Shown here: positions 25,701 to 40,438 of the stretch, piece after piece
Layout: every line of letters starts with the position of its first letter
Numbering within the stretch: position 1 is the first letter of the stretch
Assembly: GCF_020882245.1 (NCBI RefSeq)
Contig: NC_083597.1
Coordinates: 23,414,652 to 23,478,651, forward strand
Direction of reading: 5' to 3'
From: Rhopalosiphum padi
Taxonomy: Eukaryota > Arthropoda > Insecta > Hemiptera > Aphididae
Length of the DNA: 64,000 bases
The notes under the pieces: model-generated
What the model was told of the DNA's origin: nothing
What the model saw: the letters and a program-made list of their open reading frames with translations, nothing else
Databases searched by the model: none
Made by a program: the position numbers and the translations under genes

Positions 25701-25949
25701 AATGGCCTTCTCCCTCCTCTTCCCCCCCAACCACGCCACTGGCAACACTTTCTCTACCATCCCCCGCATCCCGACGTGTATACCGTACAGTGTATATATA
25801 TAATGCACAATATAACAATATAATATATAGTAATGCCCCGCGTCTTGAAAACACACGTCCGCGTCGTCTCTTTTTCGATCGGAGACGATAAATTTGGAAT
25901 TTTATTGCGGCCTAGTTATAATAGCAGGTATATATATATATATTATGTG

Positions 25950-26850
25950 TACACGCACGAGCGTGCGACCCCGCGGAGAGGATATTAATATGCTCTCGCG
26001 CGGTCGTCCCGTAAAGAGATAATAATATTATAGCTGCCACTATTGCGCGCGGCGGACACGATGATGCGGGAGACGCGCGCGGGGAACGCGATGCGGACGG
26101 TCCAGACTTTCAATTACCGCGTAGATAATGAAAAACCAGTTATACACTACTATGCCATACGCATATATACATACGTATAATAATAATAATAATAATAATG
26201 CACGCATCGAATGTGTGTAATTGCGTTTTTGTTTTGTTTTTCGTTACTTATCTCTCTTTGTGCGGGAGATGATGACGCGCCCGAGAGAGAGAGAGAGCGA
26301 AAGAGATTATGATACTATAGCCGATGCCAGCCGGGGGGCCCTCGCGCGCGACGCTCTAAGTGCTCTCGTCCACAGTCCATATAATATTATGCTGTCGTCG
26401 TCCAGCCGACTTCCGAGTGCAGTATATGATATCCTTTGTAATGTACGACTCGGCTGCTCGTGTTTAATATCAATAATCGCCATTATTATAATATATAGTA
26501 TTTCGCGTGCGGATTCGAATTTTTTGTCGTATACTCAACGTTTTCATCCATATCGTTTGACTTGATGATATTGGTCCGCGAACTCGTCCTGCAGCACTGT
26601 AATATGACGAGATATAGATATGACCAACGAACGAATACTACGCCGAGGGCTCGAATACAACAGTTGTCTCCCCGACAGCTTCAACAGACTCCTCGGGCCT
26701 ACCAGGTGGCCGACCTGTAGGTTATATGCTCGAAATCGTCGTCCCGGGCAGTCGGTTCAAGTCCAAGCGGCAAATCAAAAGAGCTCGAACTTTGTCTCCG
26801 TCTCGTAGACGATGTCTGCCACGGTACGATTAAGAAGCGGTTTATTAAGT
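25950..26850. promoter_or_regulatory. CpG-rich region in the giant Wnt7 intron
   Basis: The region holds repeated CGCG words (GACGCGCGCGGGGAACGCG, CTCTCGCGCGG), a GAGAGAGAGAG tract at 26283-26305 and a 69-codon open plus-strand frame at 26624-26833. It differs sharply in composition from its surroundings. I recognise no gene. An internal promoter, enhancer or short exon are the alternatives. Confidence 0.35.
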
Positions 26851-29800
26851 TATGCGTACAGTTCTAATGTGATGTTATAGGTTTTTATATTGTACAGATA
26901 AAATGTTATTATATAGTTCTATTACGGCGGTTTCACAAACTGTGAAACGGACCTCCCTTAGTAGACGGTATTATAATATATTTAAAATAAAAGATACATA
27001 ATAAATATGTAAATAATACAGTTACATTGTCAAGTTAATTCAATTAACTAATTATTAGTGAAACAATTAGTAATTTATTTAGAGCTTTTAGCGCATTACG
27101 GATGGATGGGATTTCAGATAATTAAATTGCGTTATTCTAGATACATTTGTTTCGTAATTTAATCATTTTATTCTGGACTATCGTGTCCATGGTCTGAAAC
27201 TTCAAACTATCCAGATTCTATAACCTATAATAAGTATGATACTTTACCATTAGATCGGAATTTACTAATACATAGTACCTATTAATTTTTATTACAACAT
27301 TATAGATTATTATTGTCATTTTCTGTACTTTGTCCAATTTCCATATCGAATAACTCAAAACTTATAATTTTAAACATTAGGTAGGTAAATATGTTTAAGA
27401 ATAATGGATAGTTGCAGGAATTTGTGGTAAAACAAAAGAAGCTTTTTCGCCGAACATTCCAGATAAAAAATGTATACTCTTCTTGGTACAATAGGAAATA
27501 ATATATTAACGTTGACTCCGGTTTGTATTATACCCGACAAATTAATAGCTATTGTACATCAAAATTATACGGTTAAGGCTGCCGGACCCATCTAATTATT
27601 AGGCAGAAAAAATGTTTAGGCGATTTCCAGTTACGTGGCGGCGTGGCGCGATGATGGCCATATACAATAAGTCTCGCGGAAAATAAATAAAACCATATCA
27701 ACAATTAAAAAATTTTACAAAAAATTTAATCACACCTTGTAAAACTGTTTGATTTAATCTTTTGATTTTATTTTTTTAAAAGAGAAAAACTTAACTTCGG
27801 GTAACATTAGATTTAGAGTTTTGAATTACCTTTAAAGTTTAAATAATATCAGAAAAATATATTTCAAAATACTCTAAAGAGTACGACAATATTGTTATAT
27901 AGTTAGACTCAAATACAACATCTGAGTTTAGAGTTTTTTAAAATCGGTGTGTATAATCTGTATAAAGTATCATATTTCAAATATAAAAATAGATATTATC
28001 AAAATCTGACTATTTTATAAGGCATGTGAGGCAAGTTTTTGTATAACTAAATAAGTGATCTGTCCGTTCCGATATCTATTTTACTATGATGTATAATTTT
28101 GCACGTCTGACTACAGAAATACGCATCATATTCAAATTATTAACGGCCTTTGAAGGATCAGCTAAATATTAAAATAAGAAATAGCTGATAAAAATGGCAT
28201 GACATTATTTCAAATCTTACTTAGCCAAATTCATTTGACGTCAAAATTCTAACATAAATTATTCATTTCGAGGATTATCATATATATTATAATTACCGGC
28301 CACAAAAAATAATAATACTATTTATTATATTTTTCAAATGTTTTATATTTTTTTTTTCTAAGGTTACTAACTTCATTATTTATTTTGTATAGTTGTTAAC
28401 CTCTTGTTAACATCTTTAAAAATATATTTTATGAATTCAAGATTGTTATAAATTATCTAAATAAACCATAAAACTAAAAGTACTTAGGTATATTCTTGGA
28501 ATTAAATAATTTCCGATTTTATGGTAATTGGTAGACGGTAGTCTCATGATAATCAGGAAGTACTTAGTATAGTTGTATTTATATAAAGTAAAACAAATAT
28601 TTGAATATTCCTGATTTAAAAATTAAAATACGAGAACATAAATTATTATCAAAGGTATGCAGCATTGCAACTGATATGGTTTTGATTGTTATTATACGAT
28701 GTCCATAATTTATTTTGATACATTTTAATCTGTCTACAGAAGTACTTAACAAAAATTGAAACATCGTGTCGTCAAAATGAATATTCGATAATTAAAACTT
28801 TCGTGTTTTTTGAAAATTAATCTATGCAATAAAATTAAAGCAATAACGGCTTCCTTTGATTAACAGATAACTTCTCGTAGAATCGTTAGTATATTCCCGA
28901 ATACCGATTTTATGTTTAATTAATGTTAATATTAATTAAATGATTATTTTAATTTTATCAATTATAATAACACTTGTATTAATATCGTCTATATTTTATT
29001 ACTGTGACGAGTTATAAAGCTTGAAATTAAATAACCTTTTTGGGCTTTTAATGTTTTTGAGTAAAGCAATATCATTATATATTATTTCAGAATTTATATT
29101 TCAACAAAAGTAAACCCATTTATACAATTATGCATATTACATAATGCATATCAATTAAAAATTACACTCGCTGTGCTCATACGTCACTAAAATTATTCAT
29201 TTCACTGTTACACTAATACTTTTATAGAATGTATCCACAGCGGGAGTAATGTAATTAAATTTTGTTTTATGAATATATCATTTTGTTCAATGTAAAAGTT
29301 TAATGAATGGTTACAAATTGTGATAGTCTTGAACTTACCGTCTCGAAGAATATTACTCATTGAACTTTTTAACCATTGAAAATTATGACATAAAACACTT
29401 GAGTAGTTGAGTATATACCACAGCCAGCCATTAAAACTTATTCCAACTCAAACGACTAAGTTTTGAGACGTGTACTGATATGGCCACTAGCTAGTTATGA
29501 AAATTATTTTTATTGACTAACTAGATCATGTGTGAGAAAATAACGATACAAATTTTTTTAACGAAATTTTATAAGCTGAAAAAATGTTTAAATCAATAAT
29601 AAGTCATTGAAATTTAAAAAAAAATCCTTGAAATCGATTAGGTTTATCGAAAAATAGACTAGATTTTTTTAAGCAATTATACAATTTACGGGCTTTTAGT
29701 ACTTGCCAAAAATCACTGAAAATCTCTCAAAAAAGAAGCTTTAGGTGTTTTTCATTACGTTTTCTCGAGAAACAAATACACACTCACTCTGTATATAATA

Positions 29801-30289
29801 TGTATTTTCCTTCGCAACAATACGAAATACTTTGCTGACTGTTTGTTCGGATAACATCGGCTGTGACTGTCAAATCGACTGCGTTACGATAACGAAATAA
29901 CGATTTACTGACAAGTAAAATAATATGATTCAATATACAGTATCGTGTCTATATATATACGCACAAACAATGTGCGTATAATATATAACCTACACCTACA
30001 ACATATAATATTTATATATATATAAGGCCTATTATATTATAGTGTTTGATTTCATATACGAAAATGTAGGTCATCGCGTCTGGATGGTATAGTTGCATAT
30101 TATAATTATTATACATAATGTCGTGTTACACTAAAAGCCAAACGACTTTTAAGATGACGTTGTCGGATGGAATCAAATAACGATACAACGGCTTTCACGT
30201 ACTCGTGACTCTTAGTTTATAGTAATGATATAAGCGACGTACACCTATACATGTTATATAATAGTATGGGACGTTTAAGTTATTATTTA

Positions 30290-30560
30290 TATAAATGTCG
30301 TGGCGTGTCGGCGGGCGAGTTTTCGAAGCGTTTTATTCGTTAATGCCGGCGAGCACGCGTTCAGTTTCGTGTCACTTCTTCGGACTACGGGTGTCCGCAA
30401 TCGGGATTTCATTAGACGCGCGTGTATCGTAACGATCGAGCTTTCGCCCCCCCGTGAACATCGGTCGTGTATATGATGGCGTTTACGGTGTCGGTCGATA
30501 TAATACAGTGTCCCGCCAGTCTATGTCCCTGCACACACCACTACAATCGGCAGATACGTG
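30290..30560. promoter_or_regulatory. CpG-rich patch in the giant Wnt7 intron
   Basis: GC-rich sequence with dense CpG (GTGTCGGCGGGCGAG, AGACGCGCGTG, GATCGAGC). No open frame with family resemblance on either strand. Candidate enhancer. Confidence 0.28.
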
Positions 30561-32184
30561 TGATAAATATATTCAAGTCAACCACAGTAGTTAGCGTTTA
30601 ATCGATAATCGCTTTAAATTATTCTTTTAAGCGGCATGTCATATTTACCGTGGTTAATGTAATTTTTTACTTTTTTATATTAAATTTAAACACAAAATCG
30701 TAATCGCATTTAGTTCAATAAAATAGAACTCTTGTAAATGTTACATCGTGCACATAATATTATTATTTACAAATCTAGATAGGGTTCGACAATTGACTAT
30801 GGTTGCGCCGAACGATGTACATAATGCGTACTAGGGTTATTTAAATATGGAAATAATGATAATCATCGAATTTAAAAAATCATTCCTATAGAACGGTGAT
30901 CGGTTCATGACAATATTTTTAAAATATTTTTTTTTAGTTTTTAAATTCTTAGTGGAGCGATGAATGTATTGATTTTTCAATGATATGTGTGCTTTTTATG
31001 TGAAGTCGAAAAGAATGCATCAATTTTCAACTTTAAGGGTGATTTTGGTTAGCAAATTGGATCTTATATTTTAAACATACAATAATATTTTCAGCAAAAA
31101 CGCATTCAGTTCGCTGTTTTATTAATGGTAAAATAAATTACTTTACCTAATATATAGTAATATAAAAAGCATAAAATATATACTTAGAGATGGACCGTCT
31201 TCAATCAGAACCGTTTTTTGCACATAATATGATATATCTTTGAATTCTAATTTAATTAATATATTCGTAACAGCGGCCCACTCAAAATTACCATACAGTA
31301 GAGAGGTAACTACTTGCCACAATTTTATTTTATTTTAAAAAGCTAATAAAAATAATAAAATATAGTTGATGAATATTAGTATTACTAAGGATAACCAGGA
31401 TATATTATTTTCAACGGAAACCTGTTGAACAAGATTTTTTAGACGAAACTCCATTACTATAATATATAACCTATGATGGTACTTAGGTTAATATCTATGT
31501 ACCAATGTATGCATACATATACATATATACATTGCAAACGTGGTGTTTTGTTTTGTTTAATTGAAAATATTGCCATTATCGTTTGTCGGGTCAATTTTTT
31601 TCCTCTTTCAGCCAACGCGGTTAAGCCATTCTCTGTGGATATCGCGAGCGATCAAGACTTTAGACAATGCTTATTGTTGTACATGTTATTATTATTACTA
31701 TTATTACGTACGGCTTATATATAGCTCGTGTTTATCCCGCACACGCCATACCTCGTGTATACTAAATAAATGGGTACACAAACGCGAATATATTATAAGT
31801 ATATATGATATTATTATTATTATTATTATAGATATAAAGAACAAAATATTCTTTAGCGACGGTCCAATTAAAAAAACACGCGATCCACGTGCAATTCGTG
31901 TATCCAATACACCTAACCTACCTATATTAAACAACAACACAAGCAAGTATAATATAATGTATTGTTTAGAACACATGTCGTTTATAAAATTATTTAATGT
32001 GGTTTCACGACAACGGACGGATGCTAATATAAAAATCGTAAACGCCGAGACAAACGGATCGCTGATCGGGCGCTATCAATATTATCAAAACAATTAAGAC
32101 GTACATAATAGCTGTATACTATACGGTGCTCAAAACTAGAGTTTTAATTTTACATAAATCTTAATGTACATTTTGATATGTTTA

Positions 32185-32465
32185 GATTGTTTAGAATGAA
32201 TACCCCCAAAACATATGCGTGTCAACACATAGCAGAATCAAGTCGATTTTTCCAATTTTCAGTTTTTTTTTTTTTTTAAAATGATAAATAATAATCATAC
32301 CTTATTTATAAATTCTAAATTTAAATACCAAATTGTATATAAAAAAAAAAATACGTGGCATTTTTAAGGTCATTTTTGTGGAAAAATGTATTTTTTAAGG
32401 GGATTTATGGCTATTTTTTAGAGCATATTTGTATGGTTTTAAGTGCACCTAAATCCAGGCCCTAG
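32185..32465. mobile_element. Possible degraded hAT-like element, one end only
   Basis: CCTAAATCCAGGCCCTAG at 32448-32465, reversed CTAGGGCCTGGATTTAGG, resembles CAGGGCCGGATTTAGG-type hAT termini. No matching opposite end or target duplication was found, so left boundary is a guess. Confidence 0.3.
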
Positions 32466-35400
32466 TCATAGGTAATAAATGTATGCACCGTTGTTTTAGG
32501 ACTAATACGTCCCGCGTTCAACTTTCGTCTTTCGTCCCGACAAATCCGCACAGTATCCAATTTGGTCGGCCACGATAATATGTAATACGCATTATAATAT
32601 AGCTGACAGCTGTATATGTAGTATATGCAATAAATGCGATTAATACTATGCAACGATTGTGCACAACAATACTGAATGATGAACAAAACGGGTGGCATAG
32701 TATTATGGGAGTCCAATAAAGAAGTTCACTAATACTTATTGCTGCGTTAATAAAAATACTTTGAATAGTTTTGTAACAGACTTGTAGATTAATAATAGGA
32801 ACGTCTGATAAGATTAAATTAAAACGAAAAGGGGTGTGAGGGAAAAACCGTATAATATCAAATAACTGTATTTTTATCGTTTGTGACCATGACAACATTT
32901 TGATATAGAACGAATAAAAAATAATAATAATATAGTAAAATAAACTTTTAGTTGAATCATCCCTTGTTATTGTTCAACAAATTATGGAGTTCTATGGAAA
33001 TAATATTTCCATCTAACACTAGTGCTCTACTTATAGTCAATTTTAAACGATCGATACACCAATAAGACGAGCTGCAGAAGGTAGGCTGCTGGTTACAGGT
33101 CCGCGGCAATCTGCAGCAGATAGAATACGTCGTAATCGAAACGGTTAGAAGTTCAGCTGTAATTTCACTTCCAGGAAACTCTGCCCGCAGATTCCATCCG
33201 AGAAAAGAGAAACAAAAATCTTAATACAACAAAGAAAAAAAAAACAATAACACAAAACAGCGGTCTGGAACGAAAACGAATTTTAATAGCATGTGTGTAT
33301 TATGGGTATAAAATATATAACACCTGTGAGGAAAAAAAAACCGAGTCGAAAAAAAAAGAATATACGAATAAAAATTACGTGAAAAAAATGTATATAAAGG
33401 TACCAACAGAAGTTTATGGGCCTTCCCGCTTCGTCGTAGCACACGGTGGGAGAAGACTATAATACATGTAATAATATGTAATAATATAATATATATATTT
33501 ATTTATATATATATACACACACACATAGCACACACGAGAATCGAACGCAGAGACGCGCAATCGACATATGTGCTAATGGATAAGCCGCGACTTTTATGAC
33601 AACCATTAAAAACACATATACATCTATATATATATGTATACACGACTCCGTATAATTCCGTTGTAATAGCACGAGACCCATCGATATTATATACATGTAT
33701 CGTATACTAATTTAGCACCGTAAAATATCACGTGTATATCACCTCTATGTGCGTATATATAGATATAATAATAAATAACACTAATATTATAAATCTAAGA
33801 CGTACCTACACCGAAACTCAAACGACGGAGGACAACACATTTTAGTGTCCGTACTACCGCCGCCGCCGCTGCTCGTCGTGGTGAACACCGACCCAGCATA
33901 AAATATTATTAGGCATTACAGTACACGTATACATATATATATATATATATATTATTATTATACACAATATACATATTATTATAGGTATTTATTTTATACT
34001 TAACCGTATACTAGCGAAACCCGGGTAGGAGGTGTTAATACGACGCAACACACTCGTAAATGACCAGTCGCGTCGAGTGTTTTCTCGGCGGAATTAGGTT
34101 GGTAAATATTGGTCGAAAAACTCGAAAACCATTGTGTCGTTTCGAGAGTCCCGCGAGGAGTAGGTAGGTACAATATAATATCATCAAGTGGTGTACGCGT
34201 GTGCTGTGTGCGCTGTAGTATGTGCATGATTGTATATAGACACTCGTGACGTGATATATAATACGTCCTTTATTACGACGACGAGGTGTCTTATAAACGA
34301 ATGTGTGAATATTTGTAGCCGGCAGATCGTCACTAGGCGGAAATATTGCCGTTCGTACAAATTTCATAAATATATAGTACGAACTAAAAAAATGTTTGAA
34401 AAAAAACGCCAATACATACATAGATATTTTCCGATCGATAAAATAAATTTAGGTCATATAACCACTCCGATCGTATATATGATGACTTATATTAATACAC
34501 ATATTATAATCATTGATAAAATGGTTTTGTCGTGATGAGAAACGTGTAGTTGGTTATTTTAGACTAGCTTATTGTAGACAATTTTTATACACGATTTTTT
34601 TTAAACCATCACTGAAAGAATTTTCTGAAATGTTAAAAACATTTTTTTTTTCTAATAAGAACAAGTACCTAATTAATAGATGGCAACGAGAACAATTTCC
34701 CAGGATTCTCATAGATGAATTGTCCAATATGATTAAATAACATTTTTTTATTGCGTAGTTACTGTATTCTTTATAACCAATCATATAATAGATACATTTT
34801 AAGACAAACTTAAGAGATAAAAATAGTATGACGTATAAGTATCACAATATCATTTACCGATCGTTACCAAACCGTACTTTCGATATTTGTTTGCTTTAAA
34901 AATATTAATATTTAATACTATTTTTTCCATAGAAGATGGCGAGGGTCGATGATGTTTTATAATAATTTTTATTGTATCAAATATTTTGATAATTTACATC
35001 ATTTTAGTCACTTAGTAATAATTAATGATTCCAGATATAGGTATACATACATTTTTATACAATTACTTAACTGTTATATTAAAAATAATAAATAATTATG
35101 TTGAATGTAATGTCTGAAAAAAAATCAGAAATGTAATATATTCAGATTTTCTGTATGCATTATTAAAGGAAAGTGAACAATGAGTTTACTAACGGTGATT
35201 CGTGTCTCATAATATTGTAATAAATGATAATATTATAGTCTTTGGATAAAGTAATAAGGATTAATAATAATGGAGTGCAAAATAATATATTGAAAGTGGG
35301 TATTTAAGCCGAATACGTTTCACACACTATTAAAACTGCAGGTAAGATTAGGTTCACTATACGTAAAAGTATTATGAGACCGTATGGATTTTGTTCTTAA

Positions 35401-38400
35401 TACAAACCAAACTTTATTTAAATGCTGCAATTAAGGTTCATACAATTATGGAAAAACTTAACGACTTTTAAACTTATTTGTAGTAAAAATAAATCTGCAG
35501 ATTACTGAAATTAAGAAGTAAATATATAGTAAAATTAAAAAGGCCTACGTTATACCTGCAAAATATCGACGATTACTATTCGGATAATAATATTTTTATG
35601 ATTTACGTAATTTATATTTGACCACATTATTTTATCACGAGGGGTTTGTATGAAACTGTGTAATATAATTATGGGATAATAATTATTATTTATTGCAATA
35701 AACAGATTTCGAATTTCCGAATAAACACACATTATTAACGATTGGATACTCGATGTCCCGTATAATGTGTTTATTTTGTTAAAAACAATTTTATGTTTAC
35801 ACAACGAATAGAGAAACATTTTGTCATTTTAGAATTTATATTTAAATATCTAAAAACACATATACACTTTTCTTAATAATTGTTCATTTCATCCTCTATT
35901 TTGTGTAGGTATTCCTACCTAGTCTGTTTATAATTTACACAATACTGTTATTGACACAAATTTTACATTTTAACCTAATGAAGTCATTAAATAGTAAATA
36001 ATAATAATTAAAATATTATATTACATAATATTCGTCCCAATAATACAATGAAAAAAAAAACAATTTTTCCATGATATGATAAATAATAATATGAGCGGTG
36101 TAACCAACGTGAAATAACTTAAAGTGAAAATTAATAATTGGGATAATTTATTATCAGATACTAATAATTTATTTCTGTATTTTAGTTGGTAAAATATGAT
36201 AATATTATACGTTGTTATTTAAATTTATATTTTTTGTTTAAGAGCATATTTTTAATAAACATTAATAGTTAAGTTATTTTATTCATCCTAAGTTTTCTAT
36301 ATTCTATTTTTTTTTTCATTTATGGCAATTTATATGCGCATGAAAGTGTAAACATAAATTACATAAATACAGACCATTAAAAAGTAATATCATAAAAAAA
36401 GATATATATCTAATGACATTCGAAACTTTCAAATGCTTCTATATTTTGAGCAAATGACACTTGAGTTATAATTCTTTCGTCAAAATCGTTTAAATATACA
36501 AGATATACGACTACTAAGTAGATACATCGTAAACAAATTCTCATTAAAAAAAATAAAATGTATTAAATCGTAAAATAATAAATTTAAAGAAAATCTAATT
36601 TATATTAAATGATTTTAACCTATTCTCCTTAGGGGGAGTGAGGTATTGACTTTACAATAATCTCGTGTCCTTTTTTACGCATATTTTTAAGAAATTCAAC
36701 TTGGGATAGTAAAAAAACTTAAAAAGTCTCAGGCAGTACTTAATATTATATTAAATACACAACAGTAAAATACACATTATACTGTAAAAAGGTATTTTTT
36801 CGAACTGCAATTTAGGTGTTTTCGATGAAATTGTAATAACGAAAAAATAACTGTAATAGTACGAGTATAATGGAATGTTTACACTTTTAATTTTAAGTTA
36901 AATCTTAAAAATTGTTGGGTAAAATAAGCTCTACTCGGAATTTATTTTTTTTAAATAATATAATTTATCACTATTTCCAAGTATAAAGAATAAAGATATC
37001 AAACTCTCGGGAACATCAACCAACCCACGTCACACCCTACAGCATATCAGAAACTATCAGCACCATGATCAGCACTCTTTTCACTAGTAAAATATTGCTG
37101 AGTGTCAAAAATTCATTAAAAACCTTCTTTTTTTATGTCCAACATTTTCATCGTGATATAATTATGATAATATTGTATAAGCAATAAGCATTGAATAATT
37201 TGTAAAATTTGTAATGTAAAGTGTTTATTATACAATGTCTATTACAGGTTAGTAAATAATATACTATACGTATTGTGAAGTATAAATAATTAATTTTTAA
37301 ATTTTTAATCTAACTTTGAATTGAGTTTTCTAAAAAAGTTAAAATACCGGAGAATGTAAAATCCCGGTATATCAAATAACGATTTTTATGAAGCGTTTAC
37401 AAAGACAACTCAATTTGCGTTCATTATAAATATTTTATCAGTATACCTACTTAATCATTTCGAAAACATCAACTAAAGCAAAAACAATTATCTATATATA
37501 TATAAAAAAATATTGATGGGTTTTTTAAAATTTATTTTTAACTGAAAAATAAGCAAACTATGTTTAGACAAACTTAAAACATGCCAATTTTTTAAAAGTA
37601 TAATAAACTTATTAATAATATTATATTCACTGAATTAAATATTTTATGAATACAACATATAATATCAACAATTATAAATTAAAGTTTATTTCAGAAAGGT
37701 ATTATTTTTATTATTATTGCATCAACAATCGGTATAACAATCGCAAATTTATTTAAATACATTTCTAATAATATATTGTTCCTAAATATAATTATACTAA
37801 TCCATAAAATTCGATGATAGAATATTGCACATATTATATATGTATAGAGGAATATTTAAATCTCTTGAAACGATGTATTTAAACATCCTTACCCGACCAC
37901 CACAGCGTATTTATTTTAATAAGACGAATAACAGAGATTATTATGTAACGTCTTTAATCTTTATAATTATATGATTATAAATTCAACAAATAATAATGAA
38001 TAACTACGTACCTATGATGTGTGTTTATGTAACAAAAAACATAATATTATTTTAATAAGCGTCGTATAATATAAATTATTGCTTAATTTTACCAGCTGCT
38101 TAGGAATTTGTTTGTGGGTTGTTTTAACAGAATATTTAAGGGAATATTCGTTAACTTTAGAAGTTGTTTCAAAGTATGCAATGTCTAAACTGATAACACT
38201 AAAGTAATTTCTAACTTATGAAATTTCTACCTCCTTGGTGTATTAAATGCGCAAAGAAAATATTGCATTTAACCTTGTACGGGTGACTGAAGGAGAAAAT
38301 ATTTAGCGTCTTGGAATATTTTTATTTTATTTTTACTAATTTTTTTTTCAAAAAAGATTTGCATAGTCTACACTTCCGCCGCATAATAAATTTTTTTGAA

Positions 38401-40351
38401 AATGTGTGTTAAGACACAAAAAAACAATAATCAATTATCTCCGTCTTGCATACAGAATCTATTACAAACACTATTACGAGATACTAATAAACTATAGTGT
38501 GATCTGTGTATACGTGCACACGCTACCTATATTATGTACATAGTATTGCTTAAGTACAAATGATTTTATTTCTGGTCGAATTTTAATCACAAACGCATAC
38601 ATAATAATGATGTACGTTGTAGAAATACAATATATTAAAGTGTCGTTAAGCGAAACAACAACTTTATTCGCAAAAATATACGTAGGTGATGGGAACGATT
38701 TGGTTGCACGACAATAAGATTCTTTTCCAATATTGACCGATTCCAAACAAGTACATCGATGACGAATGATAATGATAATATACAGTATAGACACGTGTGT
38801 GCCCTCACCTAGCTATAGTATTTCGTACTTTTATTTCGGAGAGGGAATTTCTGCGTGTGGACAACGATAACGCCCCCTCAAACACACTACACACAAAACT
38901 TAAACCTAGAATACCGTTGAATATTAAATCGCTTATTATCTGTATATACTCTACCTATACACGTAATAGTAATATCGGCCATAGTTTTGTGTAAAATAAT
39001 ATAAAAACTATGATTTACATAAAAATATTTATGATAATCATTAATTAATTTCGATATTTTTCCGGAATTGCTCAAAGGTATTATTATTAATATTTATTAT
39101 TATTATTTATATTATTTATATGTTTATTGGCAGTTACCGACACACTCCTCTTTACATAAATCAGACACCTCTCACACTCGTTTTTATCATGTTGTTTTTG
39201 TTGTTGTTATTATTAGTTTCTCGAACGCGAACCGGTAAGTGTTTAACATTAAACAATTCTCAACTATGTTATTTTTTTAATTTTCCAATTTTTAAATGCA
39301 ACGATGCACATACAATTTGCAAGATAAGCCGAACTTTTATAGGTGCATATAAACAAAGTAATCACGGCGATTTTTAACTTTTTAAACAACGCCACATTGC
39401 GTGTAATACGTTTTTATTTCGTCACATCAATCTATTATCTATATAACGTCAATCCACAACAAAATAATATACTCCGAGCGCATCAATAAATAAGGTCATT
39501 TTAATGTACGACGATATTAAAATATATGATATTTATTGAAATTACTTATTCTGAGTAAATAGATATAAAAGTATACACTCGTATATAAATAAACATATCA
39601 TATTGTATAGTTATTTATACCATATACAATATACTTATATAGTGTAGGAGGTATATATAGGCACCAATGTAATATACTATTACAACCTACTCGTCGTATT
39701 ATAAAATAGGGGGTATATATAATATGTATATGATGGGCTCGTGGCGGAACGTCGAAATATTTACATTTCAAAGATACAACGGCCCCGTTAATCTCTTTTA
39801 ACCTATATAAACAAACGCCGACCTCATCTACAGTCCACTGCTTACGCATATTATAATATATAATATTATGTACCTACGTATATTAATAGTATAATCGATA
39901 ACCACTCTTCACGGCGTACCAAGACGTAATGTAATGTTTGTATATTATAATATAACCCAGAGACCTGATAATCACCATAAACACGGTATACACACGATAT
40001 TGTTGTGCTATAATATATTTGACGAATAGACAGTGACAACAGGTCTGTATTGTAAGTCTCAATGAATCGATAATAATATTCTGCAGGCTGAAAGCGAGCG
40101 GCTGAAGAGGGTATACGAGTACTATTGAAACCGATTTCAGTGTAGGTACTTTGGCGGTTTTTTTTTTAGTGCAGCAATGTATTATGAAACATTTTTATTT
40201 TAGCACTTTTTTAGATTTTTCTATGAATATTATTATTTATTTATATTTAAAAATCCCTTATGCTTTTTAAGATGTATAGCCTACGATAAAAGAATCACTG
40301 TATAAGTAATATGTGTGTCAATTTTGTTCTGTATAATAGTGGATAGATAAG

Positions 40352-40358
40352 ACACAAA

Positions 40359-40417
<59 letters not shown>
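40352..40417. repeat. (CA)n microsatellite beside a Wnt7 splice donor
   Basis: The uninterrupted CA tract covers about 40366-40412, with imperfect repeats on both sides. On the Wnt7 strand it is (TG)n starting 26 nt after the 5' splice site at 40438. Confidence 0.97.
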
Positions 40418-40438
40418 ATTATAACACATTAGGCTTAC

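Larger units (their letters stand above)
10675..40438 (-). other. Wnt7: Giant Wnt7 intron (29,764 bp)
   Basis: The intron runs from the donor GTAAGC (40438) to the acceptor TTTGTTCGTAG (10675), phase 1. The protein join across it is exact (ITA-SREAAY), so it is one intron. It contains a full MULE transposon at 20428-22570, hAT MITEs at 14465-14771 and 18298-18517, other weak element ends, several CpG-rich patches (about 16170-16270, 17280-17780, 25950-26820, 30290-30560) and simple repeats. Long introns in developmental ligand genes often hold enhancers; that role here is inference. Confidence 0.88.

Noticed and set aside
26750..26775. GGTTCAAGTCC, a match to the tRNA B box
   Set aside because: Flanking bases do not form a T-stem, and no acceptor stem, anticodon arm or A box is found upstream.
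31561..32097. Plus-strand open frame of 178 codons, the longest outside Wnt7 and the MULE
   Set aside because: Low-complexity runs of Tyr and Ile from trinucleotide repeats, no domain or splice support, and AT-rich codon choice like the surrounding DNA.
34513..34740. 75-codon plus-strand frame with a lysine and leucine-rich tail
   Set aside because: No family resemblance and a near-equal antisense frame; best treated as chance.
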